This document shows positions 9,323-18,578 of a stretch of 64,000 bases of DNA, piece by piece. The position numbers and the translations under genes were made by a program. The notes beneath the pieces are model-generated. The model did not search any database, was not told where the DNA came from, and was given only the letters and a program-made list of their open reading frames with translations. The DNA comes from an uncultured Persicobacter sp. Lineage in GTDB: Bacteria; Bacteroidota; Bacteroidia; Cytophagales; Cyclobacteriaceae. Within the stretch, counting starts at the first letter, position 1. The number at the start of each line of letters is the position of its first letter. The stretch covers positions 1-64,000 of the forward strand of contig CANMKE010000023.1 in the NCBI GenBank assembly GCA_947498325.1. The letters run 5' to 3'.

Positions 9323-11065
9323 CTATCCTCTATATCTTGGTTTTCTGCCTTCGCCATTGCGTGGGTAAGAGCCTCCTCCGCCACCGCCACTACGACGATT
9401 GCCACGGAATCCTCCGCCACTGCCGCCACGACGGTTTCCTTTGAAACCACCACTGCGTTCTTTGCCTTTTTTCTTCTCTACCAATACTTTGCTTTCGCCG
9501 AAGTTAAGGTTGCTGAAGGCATCCAAAACGTCGTTTTCGTAATTGGAATCTACTTCAAAGAAAGAGAATTTCTGAAGGATATCGATTTTACCAATTTCAA
9601 CTTTGCGTTTCGGCAAGTTGTCATTGATCATACCGATCATTTTTAATTTATTGAAGCCTTCGTTTTCTTCACCTAAGTTGATGTAAAAACGCGTAAACTT
9701 GCTGTTTTCCTTATCACGACGATCGCGTTGCTTGCGCTCCTGAATGTTCAGGTCACGGGCGTTTTTGTAATAAGAAAGGATTTGGTTGAATTCAACAGAA
9801 ACAAAGTGTTTGATCAACTCTTCACGGCTCATCTCAGCAAATTGTGCTGTGATTTCTTCCATGAAAGGAGCGATTTGTTCTTCGTTGATGTCTACATTTT
9901 CAACACGTGACATTAAGCTGAAAAGACGGGCTTTACAAACTTCATCACCACCAGGAACCAATTGCTTTTCGAATTTCTTACCAATGAAACGCTCGATATC
10001 TTTGATACGGTTCACATCACGGTTTGAAACGATCGCTACTGAAATCCCCTTGTTTCCTGCGCGACCTGTACGACCAGAACGGTGTACATATACTTCGCTA
10101 TCATCAGGAAGATTATAGTTAATAACGTGTGTCAATTCATTAACATCCAACCCACGGGCAGCAACATCGGTTGCAACCAACAATTTAAGTTGTTTGTTAC
10201 GGAAGCGGTTCATTACCTGATCACGCTGTCCTTGAGATAGTTCTCCATGAAGAGCATCTGCGTTGTAGCCATCGGCTTGCAATTTTTCTGCAATGTCTTT
10301 AGCCTCTGCACGAGTTCTTGAGAAGATAATCCCGTAAATATCTGGGTTCATATCCGCAACACGCTTGATAGTCTCATAGCGGTCACTTCCGTGAACCAAA
10401 TAATAAAAGTGCTTTACGTCATCTGAAGCTACATTTCTTTTTCCCATTTTGATAGTCAATGGGTTGGTCATGTAGTTGTCTGCGATGTTTTGGATCTCTT
10501 TCGGCATTGTTGCAGAGAACAACAATGTCTGACGTTCGTCAGATGTAGAAGAAAGGATGGTGTTCAAGTCTTCCTTGAAACCCATGTTCAACATTTCATC
10601 AGCCTCATCCAATACCAACCAGTTGATATTAGAGAAGTTGAGAACACGTCGGTTAAGTAAGTCAATTGTACGTCCAGGCGTACCAACGATAACTTGAGCT
10701 CCACGTTTGATCGCTCTGATTTGAGAGTCGATTGGTGCACCACCATAAACTGAAACTACTTTAACGTCTCCCATATACTTCAGGAATCGTTCCATTTCCG
10801 TAGCGATCTGAATACATAGTTCGCGAGTAGGAGAAAGAATCAATAACTGAGCATTTTTCGATTTTGGATCAATTCGGTGAAGAATTGGCAATCCAAAAGC
10901 CGCAGTTTTACCCGTTCCGGTCTGCGCCAAGGCTACTAAATCCTGATCCGTTGACAGGATATGAGGAATGGTTTTGGATTGAATCGGAGAAGGTGTTTCG
11001 AAACCCATTTCCGTGATGGCATCCAAAAGTTCATTCCGAAGCCCTGTTTCTTGAAAATTCTGCAT
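9323..11065 (-). CDS. deaD: DEAD-box ATP-dependent RNA helicase (DeaD/CsdA type)
   Basis: The 580-residue product has every DEAD-box motif in order: AQTGTGKT (motif I), PTREL (Ia), GTPGR (Ib), DEAD (II), SAT (III), and HRSGRTGRAG (VI) near residue 330. A DbpA/CsdA-type RNA-binding domain follows at about 455-525 (FYINLGEENEGFNKL). The tail is rich in Gly, Arg and Ser (RGG-like, last 45 residues), as in Bacteroidota cold-shock helicases that unwind rRNA or mRNA structures. It is a single-gene unit with its own promoter and terminator. The 5' leader of about 80 nt is compatible with the leader-based cold regulation known for some relatives, but no specific element was identified. Confidence 0.95.
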   Translation of the reverse strand: MQNFQETGLRNELLDAITEMGFETPSPIQSKTIPHILSTDQDLVALAQTGTGKTAAFGLPILHRIDPKSKNAQLLILSPTRELCIQIATEMERFLKYMGDVKVVSVYGGAPIDSQIRAIKRGAQVIVGTPGRTIDLLNRRVLNFSNINWLVLDEADEMLNMGFKEDLNTILSSTSDERQTLLFSATMPKEIQNIADNYMTNPLTIKMGKRNVASDDVKHFYYLVHGSDRYETIKRVADMNPDIYGIIFSRTRAEAKDIAEKLQADGYNADALHGELSQGQRDQVMNRFRNKQLKLLVATDVAARGLDVNELTHVINYNLPDDSEVYVHRSGRTGRAGNKGISVAIVSNRDVNRIKDIERFIGKKFEKQLVPGGDEVCKARLFSLMSRVENVDINEEQIAPFMEEITAQFAEMSREELIKHFVSVEFNQILSYYKNARDLNIQERKQRDRRDKENSKFTRFYINLGEENEGFNKLKMIGMINDNLPKRKVEIGKIDILQKFSFFEVDSNYENDVLDAFSNLNFGESKVLVEKKKGKERSGGFKGNRRGGSGGGFRGNRRSGGGGGGSYPRNGEGRKPRYRG

Positions 11066-11151
11066 ATATTGTTTTATATTATTGTAGGGGCTGCTGCAAT
11101 AATCCTGCCTAAAAATTTCAAGATTTGTACCCGCAACCCGGTATTGGAGTG

Positions 11152-11159
11152 CAAAGGTA
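11152..11159 (-). promoter_or_regulatory. -7 box of the RNA helicase gene
   Basis: On the minus strand the sequence reads TACCTTTG, a full match to TAnnTTTG, about 87 bp upstream of the helicase start codon. The predicted leader is about 80 nt. Confidence 0.6.
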
Positions 11160-11279
11160 CGTTTTCTTTTGGTTAAATCACCAATATGCTATCAAATTAT
11201 TAATGAGTTGGGGCTTTAAGTGATAAAAGTACAATAAGTACCTATTAAAAGCTTGTTTCACTTTGGTGTTTTTTGGCCA

Positions 11280-11315
11280 AAAAAAAGGCATTGCTGTTTT
11301 TAGCAATGCCTTTTT
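11280..11315 (-). terminator. Rho-independent terminator of yebC
   Basis: On the minus strand, AAAAAGGCATTGCT and AGCAATGCCTTTTTT form a stem of about 14 bp with a T-tract. It follows the yebC stop codon by 17 bp. Confidence 0.9.
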
Positions 11316-11332
11316 CTGAAAATCGGACTATA

Positions 11333-12049
11333 TTAAGCCATAGAATGGAAAACGTTCAGAACGTCGTCGTCTTCTTCAATTTTCGCCAATAATTTTTCCA
11401 CATCGGCAGCGTCTTCTTCGCTAAGTTCCTTGGTTACCTGTGGGATACGTTCGAATCCTGAAGAAAGAATTTCCATGCCACGTGCTTCAAGTTCTTTCTG
11501 AAGACCACCGTAGCTGGCAAATTCGCCATATACCATAATGTCATCTTCATCGCCGTCCACAAATACTTCTTCGGCGCCAAAGTCAATCAATTCAAGTTCT
11601 AATTCTTCCACATCGATATCTCCCGGATTTTTCAGGCGGAAGTTACAAGTGTGGTCAAACATAAATTCTACAGAACCTGACGTTCCCAGGCTACCGTTGC
11701 ATTTATTGAAATAAGAACGAATGTTGGCCACCGTTCTTTTATTGTTATCTGTAGCAGTCTCGATAAGGATAGCGATACCATGAGGCGCATAGCCTTCAAA
11801 TAAAGCCTCTTTATAGTCAGAGGTATCTTTTGAGGAAGCTTTTTTAATAGCGCGCTCGATATTGTCTTTTGGCATATTCTCCGCTTTTGCGTTTTGGAGA
11901 ATTGCTCTAAGGCGAGAGTTGCTGTCTGGATCCGGGCCACTTTCTTTTACTGCGATAGTGATCTCACGACCGATTTTAGTGAAAGTCTTGGACATATGTG
12001 CCCAACGCTTCATTTTTCTCGCCTTCCGGAATTCAAATGCTCTTCCCAT
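11333..12049 (-). CDS. yebC: YebC/PmpR-family regulator / translation factor
   Basis: The 238-residue product matches the YebC family over its full usual length. It opens with MGRAFEFRKARKMKRW, followed by the typical KTFTKIGREI and NSRLRAILQNAKAENMPKDN stretches, and later GTSGSVEFMFD. Family members bind DNA as transcription regulators or, as shown more recently for some, help ribosomes through proline-rich stretches. Which applies here cannot be told from sequence. It is a single gene, ended by its own terminator and followed by the helicase transcription unit. The start is fixed by the conserved N-terminus. Confidence 0.95.
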   Translation of the reverse strand: MGRAFEFRKARKMKRWAHMSKTFTKIGREITIAVKESGPDPDSNSRLRAILQNAKAENMPKDNIERAIKKASSKDTSDYKEALFEGYAPHGIAILIETATDNNKRTVANIRSYFNKCNGSLGTSGSVEFMFDHTCNFRLKNPGDIDVEELELELIDFGAEEVFVDGDEDDIMVYGEFASYGGLQKELEARGMEILSSGFERIPQVTKELSEEDAADVEKLLAKIEEDDDVLNVFHSMA

Positions 12050-12960
12050 TTTATACCTTGATATTTTTTTGTCAATAAGTTTAGGCAGCCTTTGGGGCTG
12101 CGATATTTCGCAATTTAGTAATTCTAATTTATTACATACAAATAACAGACTTGAAATTTGACAGACAAGCAGTGTTTCCTTTAAATTATTTAGCGGTTGA
12201 GCAGGTTGGTTTGAAGCAGGAGATAAGGTGGTAAGTTGTTGGTGTATTGGGAGCTGTGGGAGGTGTTGTTATTCAGGCTTTGCTGTGATTTGCTTTATTA
12301 ATGATTGTTTTATTATTCTATTGGGTTAAGCCTCAGTGGGCAATTATTACAGGAGCGGAAGTCAAAAAATATTGCGAAGGTTGAAGTGCTTACCGAGGGG
12401 TGTTTATGTAAGAGTGTCATCGTAATTTGTAAAATGGGTTCAAGGAAGGGGGGCTGTAATGAATTGCACCTAAAACGATCGTTACCTTATTAGTGTAGAA
12501 CCTAAAAATTCTGAAAACCGCAATTCGTATGTTTGAATAGTGAATGGTAACCGTTTTGTAAGGCAGGGTATGATGTAAGTTTTTAATAAAAAATTAACTT
12601 TTATTTACATTATTGGCGGAAACCCGACGTGTATAGCTTTTTTGTTAATCCTCCACCTTTTGGGTTAATAGCCACTGTATTAGTCTTTTATGGGGGTGTT
12701 TTTAGGGTGAATTGAATTTGTTATATTTTTAATATGATAGATGAAATAATGTTTTTATGTACCAAATGCAGGTTGAATGCGGGTAATTTATGGAGGCTTA
12801 TTGTTTTAAAAGTCGTCTTTTTTGGTGGATATATAGTATAATTTGAAAAGGCATTAGATTAAATTTGGAAAAAATATAGATTTTGGGAGTGGGGAAGGGT
12901 TCGCCTTTCTTAGCTTTTGCCTTTTATCAGAAAACAAAACATCAACCAATATTGACTCAA
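12050..12960. other. 911-bp intergenic region before the giant adhesin
   Basis: This AT-rich region separates divergently transcribed yebC and the adhesin gene, so it should hold both promoters. A 62-codon frame at 12305-12493 has no family features and unusual codon use, and is not called. No hairpin terminator, operator palindrome or perfect -7 box near either start was found. Confidence 0.5.
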
Positions 12961-15900
12961 ATGAAGGATAAACTACCTATCCAGATCCTGATGCTGTTCT
13001 TGATGCTGAACGTAATAACTTCTGCAACTTCAACTTCTTTAGCTTCTGACAAAGCCTATAACAAGCCTTTACAGTATAGCAACTTTGGGCCTACCAATCT
13101 TAGTGAAGAGCACGCAGCGATGGACACCCTGCTGTACAACCGTATCTTTGCTGATTTCTTGATTATTGCTTCCAGTACGGCGGCAAACATTGAACTTATT
13201 GATGCCCACGAAACGGGCAACGATAGCGGTGCGACCAATGTTAATCAACCAGAGGTGAAGGTAAAGACCAGCCTGGCTACTGCCGTTAAGGGTGCTATTT
13301 TTATCGACGGAACAGAATTGGACAATTTTCCACTCAATAGTTCTATGGTCGATGAAACATTTAAGCTTTATCCTTTGGGAGGGAATCCCGGAGATCCTTT
13401 GCCTGACGGCTCTTATGAGTTAAAGCTTACCGTATATGATAATGGAGATAACGTTATTGGTAATTCTCAGACCTATGATTTATTTGTCGATACCGTACAA
13501 CCAGACCCGTGGACGGTAGCGCTGGCGCAGGATTCGAACACGGGCTTCAATCCTGACGATAATTTTTCCAATGTGGCTAAACCCAAAATGGAGTTTAGAG
13601 GCGTCACCGAAATAGGTACTTTTTTCTATATTAAAGTGAGTTATAAACCGCTGCCGGGAGGACAAACAAAAACCTTTGCGGAGGTCCCTGTAAAAGATTA
13701 CTATGCAGTCAATTTAGGGGATATTATCGGCGGGGAACTTGGTGATGGTTCTTTTGAGGTTTTCTGTACGGTCTCGGATGGTGCTGGTAATGAAAGTGAT
13801 CGGTCGATAAAAGAAACCATCAATATTGACACTACAGCACCTGTTGATCCAACAGCTATTGTGATGCAGGACGCTTCAGGGAATGATATCGGTAGTGTTA
13901 CCGCTATAACACAGCCTTACTTTGAAACTTCTGGAGAGGCTTCTGGTCTAATGACCTTCGTGTTTACGAAGGGCGGGGCTACGGTGTCAACAGTAACTCT
14001 TGATAAAAGAACAGAATCTGTCAGTGGATTGGATGATTACCTTGTACAGGTAGGAAGTCAGCTTGCCGATGGTAATTATAGTGTAACTGCCACCCTCACC
14101 GATAAAGCCGGGAACGTTTCTTCCGCTTCACCAACTTTTAATTTCAAAATAGATACTACTCCTCCTCCTGTTCCATCTCAGCCCCAGTTGGTGGCCGATG
14201 ACGATACCGGGGATCAAGGAGATAATATAACAAGCAAAAAAACGGTAAGATTTGAAGGGACCGCAGAGCAGGGCAGCACGGTTACGCTTACTGCAGTAAA
14301 TGGCGGCGTGTCTGTAATAGGTAGCGCAGTAGTTGATGCGGCAGGAAAATATGTGGTAACGTTGGATTTTAATGGCGAAGCTGATGCCACCTACAGTATT
14401 ACTGCTACGGCGACCGACCCGGCAGGAAATACCTCCAACCCAACTCAGGCAATTTCATTTACCATAGACTCAACACCACCCGCAGTACCAAGCAGCCCTG
14501 TGTTGTCTGCGGATACTGATACCGGCCGTAGTGATTCCGATATGGTAACGAATGCGCAAACAGTTAAAATCATCGGAACGACGGAGAATCCATCCTATGT
14601 AACCATTGAAATCAGTGGTGAGGAAAACCGTACCGTAGGGCCAGTTAAATTCACCACAGGAAATTATGCTTTTGATGTGGCAGGTCTTCCGGAAGGTAAC
14701 TATACCCTCAAAGCACTTGCCGTTGATATTGCCGGAAATGGTCCGGTGGCATCTGTAGGTGTTACCAATATGGTTATTGACCGTCAAGCACCTTCAGCAC
14801 CGATCGCAGCAGTTTTAAACAACGACCCTGCTGATGATACTGGCGACTTGGGAGACCATATTACCTCCAATAAAAATGGTAGACTGGTCGGGAGTTCAGA
14901 AACCAATAGTATTGTTCGCTTTTCAAGCAGTATTAATGGTGATATTGGCGCACTGACAATTCCTGTTCCTCAAACTTCCTTTTTATTTACGCCATCCGGA
15001 ATGACCGAAGGAGTCCATGAGATTACCTATACCGCAGAAGATTTAGCCGGTAACATTTCAGCGGTGTCAGCTCCTTATACCCTGACAATCGTTCCTGCAA
15101 TTTTAGCGCAGGCAAGCATTGTTACTGCGCCTTTGGCCATTAACGAAGATGGCGGACAGGCCATATCTACGATTACCCTTGCCACGCCTGCAGATCAATC
15201 GGTAACGGTAAATTTAGGGTTTACAGGTACGGCGACAAAAGATGTTGATTATTCAGTCAGTGCCAGCAGTGTTACCATTCCCGCAGGTGAGTTAACTGCA
15301 ACGGTAACTTATAACGCTATTTCTGACGATGTATTTGAACCAAATGAAACGGTCATTACAACGATTACCTCAGTAACCAATGGTGCTGTTGGAACCCCTT
15401 CAAGTTCGGAGTTTTCGATCATCGATCAGTCAGTAGTGCCTACGCTCAGCATGGAAAATGCCAATATGTCGGTTCAGGAAAATGCTGGAGCACCCATTGA
15501 GGTGAAGGTCGTTTTATCGGTGATCTCCGGTAAAGAAACAAAGTTTAAAATTCAGACCAGCGGAACGGCTCCAACTTCAGATTATACCCTCGTGCCAAAG
15601 GAAGGGATAGAGGTGGTGATCCCTATTGGGGCAAAAGAAACGACCATTCAATTTACACCAACGGATAATAATAAAGTGGACGGCAATCGTACCGCGATCC
15701 TGACCTTAACCGAGGTGTTGAATGCTAATTTAAGCACAGAGGACAATACTGTGGTAACCATCATCGATGATGATCAGCGTCCAGAAATTGTCTCGGTAGA
15801 TGTTCCTGCCTCAAAAACCTATTTGCTTGGAGAAACACTCACCTTTACGCTTAATTTTGATAAAGACATCACCGTAACAGGGAGCCCATTACTTAATCTG

Positions 15901-18564
15901 GCGGTAGAATCGGGCAATGTAGCCGCAGCCTATCAGTCGGGTACGGGTACTTCCGCAATTACCTTTGCATATACTGTTCAGGTAAATGATGAAGATTTGA
16001 ACGGCCTGAGCCTGATCGATCTGGTATTGAACGGCGGAAGCCTTCAGGATGCTTTTGGTAACGATGCTGACCTGACGCTCAACAATGTGCCGTCGACAGC
16101 AGGAGTAAAAATCGATGCAAAAATTAATTTGACAGCTGCCGTAACACCGAACCCTGTGGAAGCCGATGAGGATGTTCAGTCTCCTGTATTTATCGTTGTT
16201 CCTCAGGCCAGTGACGACGCCCAAACCAAAGGTTACAAGGTGAAAGGAGTGGCAAGTGGTAAACTGTTCTTAGCTTCTGGCGCCGAAGTGGCGGCGGGAA
16301 CTTATATTTCCCGAGCTCAGGCAGCAAATGGTTTATATTTTATGCCTGACAGTGGATTTTTCGGTTCAGGAAAAGTAACCATTCAGGGGACTTTAATTGC
16401 CGGTAACGATAGCGGATTATCCGGTCCGGATACAGAAATTATCATCAATGTAAAAGAATTTGTGCCACCGCAAATCAGCATGGAAAGAGCCAATTTGTCT
16501 GTGGCAGAAAATGCTGGTGCAGCGGTTGATGTCAAGGTGATGCTTTCAGCGGCATCAACTCAGGCAACCCGTTTCAAGATACAGCTTTCTGGTGATGCTC
16601 CCGCAACGGATTATACCCTTACGCCAGTAGCAGGCACCGAAATGGTGATTCCTGCCGGTAGTACAGAAGTAACGATCAGCTTTTTACCTATCGATAACCA
16701 AATGGTAGATGGTGATCGCTCGGCCGTGCTGACCCTTGCTGAAATAAGCAACGCAACATTGGGCAGTCATGAAAGTACGGTAGTCAATATTATCGATGAC
16801 GATCAGAGCCCAATGGTAACATTGGTGGATGTTCCTGCTGCCAAAACTTATTTGCTTGGGGAAACACTGAGTTTCACTGTCAGCTTCGACCAGGTAATGA
16901 CGGTTTCTGGTACGCCATTACTGAATTTACTATTGGAAACAGGCAATATTGCTGCGGAATATAAATCAGGAAACGGCACCAATGTACTCACCTTTGAATA
17001 CACCGTTATGGTGAACGATGAAGAAATGACGGCGGTACAAGTGATAGATCTTGTTCTGAATGGTGGAGGGATTGTAGATACGCATGGCAACCCCGCAGAC
17101 CTGACACTGAACAACATTTCTTCTACGGCAGGCGTGCTGGTAGATGCCAAGATTAATCTCGAAGCGAATGTTACACCGAATCCTGTAGAAACCGATCAGG
17201 ATGGGCAGTCACCCGTGTTTCAGGTGATGCCTCAGGCATCGGATGATCAGCAGGTGGCAGGCTATCAGGTCGTGGCGATTGAAAACGGAAAACTTTACGA
17301 TCCTTCAGGAACAGAGGTGCAAGTCAATAATTTTGTAACCAAAGCCCAGGCGGCAAATGGTTTTTACTTTGTGCCAGATGCAGACTTTGTCGGTACTGGA
17401 AAAGTAACCCTCAAAGGCACGTTGATTTCAGGTAATGATGCGGGGCTTTCAGGGCCTGAGACAGATATTATCATTAATGTAAACCGAGTAAATAAATCGC
17501 CGGTTGTTGTGGTGCCTGCACCAGCGCCTATTGTTGGTGTTTATGGTCAGGTGATGAGCCTGATAGATTTGAAGGCTTATATTATCGACCCTGACGGCCC
17601 TGCTGATGGGAGCGTGCTGAGCTATTCGGTGTCTTTCTCCCCTGCAGGAATTGCAGATGGAAGTTTGAGTGGCGAGTTCCTGACCTTGAATCTGCTGAAT
17701 GTCGGTGAAACAATCATGACAATCTCGCTGAATGATGGTGAGTTTACAGTAACCACAACTACCAAGGTAACGGTTACCAAAGCCGCTCTTACGGTACAGG
17801 CCAATAATAAAACCAAGATCTATGGCGACCCGAATCCAGTACTGGATTACACGATCTCAGGATTTGTGAATGGCGAGGACGAAAGCGTTATTCAGCCAGC
17901 AATACAGATTTCCACAGCAGTTGATGAAACGGCTTCGGTAGGGCTTTACCCGATCAATATCAGTGGAGGCAGCGCTGCAAACTATGAAATTGTCTATAAT
18001 GGTGGGGAGCTTGAAGTTACTCCTGCACCGCTTTTGCTGACGGCAAATGATAAACAAATGACGCAGGGAATGGAAGTTCCAACGCTTGATGGTGACATTG
18101 AAGGAATAAAGAATAATGACAACATTACTGCTGATTATACTACTTCAGTAACACCAAATACGGAACCAGGAACTTACCCTATTGAAGTGAGTGCCAATGG
18201 TGATGCCCTTATTTTGGACAATTACGATATCACGCTTGAAGATGGCATCCTGACGGTTGAAGGGCCTGGAGGCTTGTTTGTGCCTACAGTTTTCACGCCT
18301 AACGGAGATGGCTCCAATGACGTATTCCGACTTCGGGGACGAGGCGTTGCGGAAATTCATCTTCGGGTTTATAATGCCCGAGGAGTGATTGTCTTTGAAA
18401 CCACCGATGTTGGTCAGGCGACGGAGATTGGCTGGGATGGTAAGTATCAGGGAACGGAGCAACCACAAGGAAATTATGTTTGGCAGGTGTCTGGGAAACT
18501 GTCTGACGGCAGCCCGATAGAGCTTGACGGCAAAAAATTAGGTAATATCTCTCTTATCCGCTAA
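12961..18564 (+). CDS. Giant Ig/Calx-beta repeat surface protein with CHU_C (T9SS type B) tail
   Basis: I place the start at the ATG at 12961, giving 1,867 residues, because it is followed directly by a signal peptide (KDK, then a hydrophobic run to about residue 28). Domains in order are: several bacterial Ig-like repeats (about 150-700, marked by the recurring phrase D-x-T-P-P/A-x-P); a Calx-beta-like domain (about 720-825); two long modules of about 340 residues (about 826-1170 and 1171-1510), each with Calx-beta plus further beta sandwiches; an MBG/YDG-type domain near 1608-1700; and a C-terminal gliding-motility-type CHU_C domain from about 1773 (TVFTPNGDGSNDVF). The CHU_C tail marks it for T9SS export to the cell surface. 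A role in adhesion or gliding is inferred. It is followed within 14 bp by its likely export partner. Confidence 0.93.
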   Translation: MKDKLPIQILMLFLMLNVITSATSTSLASDKAYNKPLQYSNFGPTNLSEEHAAMDTLLYNRIFADFLIIASSTAANIELIDAHETGNDSGATNVNQPEVKVKTSLATAVKGAIFIDGTELDNFPLNSSMVDETFKLYPLGGNPGDPLPDGSYELKLTVYDNGDNVIGNSQTYDLFVDTVQPDPWTVALAQDSNTGFNPDDNFSNVAKPKMEFRGVTEIGTFFYIKVSYKPLPGGQTKTFAEVPVKDYYAVNLGDIIGGELGDGSFEVFCTVSDGAGNESDRSIKETINIDTTAPVDPTAIVMQDASGNDIGSVTAITQPYFETSGEASGLMTFVFTKGGATVSTVTLDKRTESVSGLDDYLVQVGSQLADGNYSVTATLTDKAGNVSSASPTFNFKIDTTPPPVPSQPQLVADDDTGDQGDNITSKKTVRFEGTAEQGSTVTLTAVNGGVSVIGSAVVDAAGKYVVTLDFNGEADATYSITATATDPAGNTSNPTQAISFTIDSTPPAVPSSPVLSADTDTGRSDSDMVTNAQTVKIIGTTENPSYVTIEISGEENRTVGPVKFTTGNYAFDVAGLPEGNYTLKALAVDIAGNGPVASVGVTNMVIDRQAPSAPIAAVLNNDPADDTGDLGDHITSNKNGRLVGSSETNSIVRFSSSINGDIGALTIPVPQTSFLFTPSGMTEGVHEITYTAEDLAGNISAVSAPYTLTIVPAILAQASIVTAPLAINEDGGQAISTITLATPADQSVTVNLGFTGTATKDVDYSVSASSVTIPAGELTATVTYNAISDDVFEPNETVITTITSVTNGAVGTPSSSEFSIIDQSVVPTLSMENANMSVQENAGAPIEVKVVLSVISGKETKFKIQTSGTAPTSDYTLVPKEGIEVVIPIGAKETTIQFTPTDNNKVDGNRTAILTLTEVLNANLSTEDNTVVTIIDDDQRPEIVSVDVPASKTYLLGETLTFTLNFDKDITVTGSPLLNLAVESGNVAAAYQSGTGTSAITFAYTVQVNDEDLNGLSLIDLVLNGGSLQDAFGNDADLTLNNVPSTAGVKIDAKINLTAAVTPNPVEADEDVQSPVFIVVPQASDDAQTKGYKVKGVASGKLFLASGAEVAAGTYISRAQAANGLYFMPDSGFFGSGKVTIQGTLIAGNDSGLSGPDTEIIINVKEFVPPQISMERANLSVAENAGAAVDVKVMLSAASTQATRFKIQLSGDAPATDYTLTPVAGTEMVIPAGSTEVTISFLPIDNQMVDGDRSAVLTLAEISNATLGSHESTVVNIIDDDQSPMVTLVDVPAAKTYLLGETLSFTVSFDQVMTVSGTPLLNLLLETGNIAAEYKSGNGTNVLTFEYTVMVNDEEMTAVQVIDLVLNGGGIVDTHGNPADLTLNNISSTAGVLVDAKINLEANVTPNPVETDQDGQSPVFQVMPQASDDQQVAGYQVVAIENGKLYDPSGTEVQVNNFVTKAQAANGFYFVPDADFVGTGKVTLKGTLISGNDAGLSGPETDIIINVNRVNKSPVVVVPAPAPIVGVYGQVMSLIDLKAYIIDPDGPADGSVLSYSVSFSPAGIADGSLSGEFLTLNLLNVGETIMTISLNDGEFTVTTTTKVTVTKAALTVQANNKTKIYGDPNPVLDYTISGFVNGEDESVIQPAIQISTAVDETASVGLYPINISGGSAANYEIVYNGGELEVTPAPLLLTANDKQMTQGMEVPTLDGDIEGIKNNDNITADYTTSVTPNTEPGTYPIEVSANGDALILDNYDITLEDGILTVEGPGGLFVPTVFTPNGDGSNDVFRLRGRGVAEIHLRVYNARGVIVFETTDVGQATEIGWDGKYQGTEQPQGNYVWQVSGKLSDGSPIELDGKKLGNISLIR

Positions 18565-18578
18565 AAACAATCTTGACC

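Noticed and set aside
12305-12493. 62-codon plus-strand frame before the adhesin
   Set aside because: No motif, no signal, Cys/Lys-rich composition unlike the neighbours and no supporting start context.
12883-12960. Upstream TTG start for the adhesin
   Set aside because: The extra 26 residues would push the signal peptide inward; the ATG at 12961 begins it directly.
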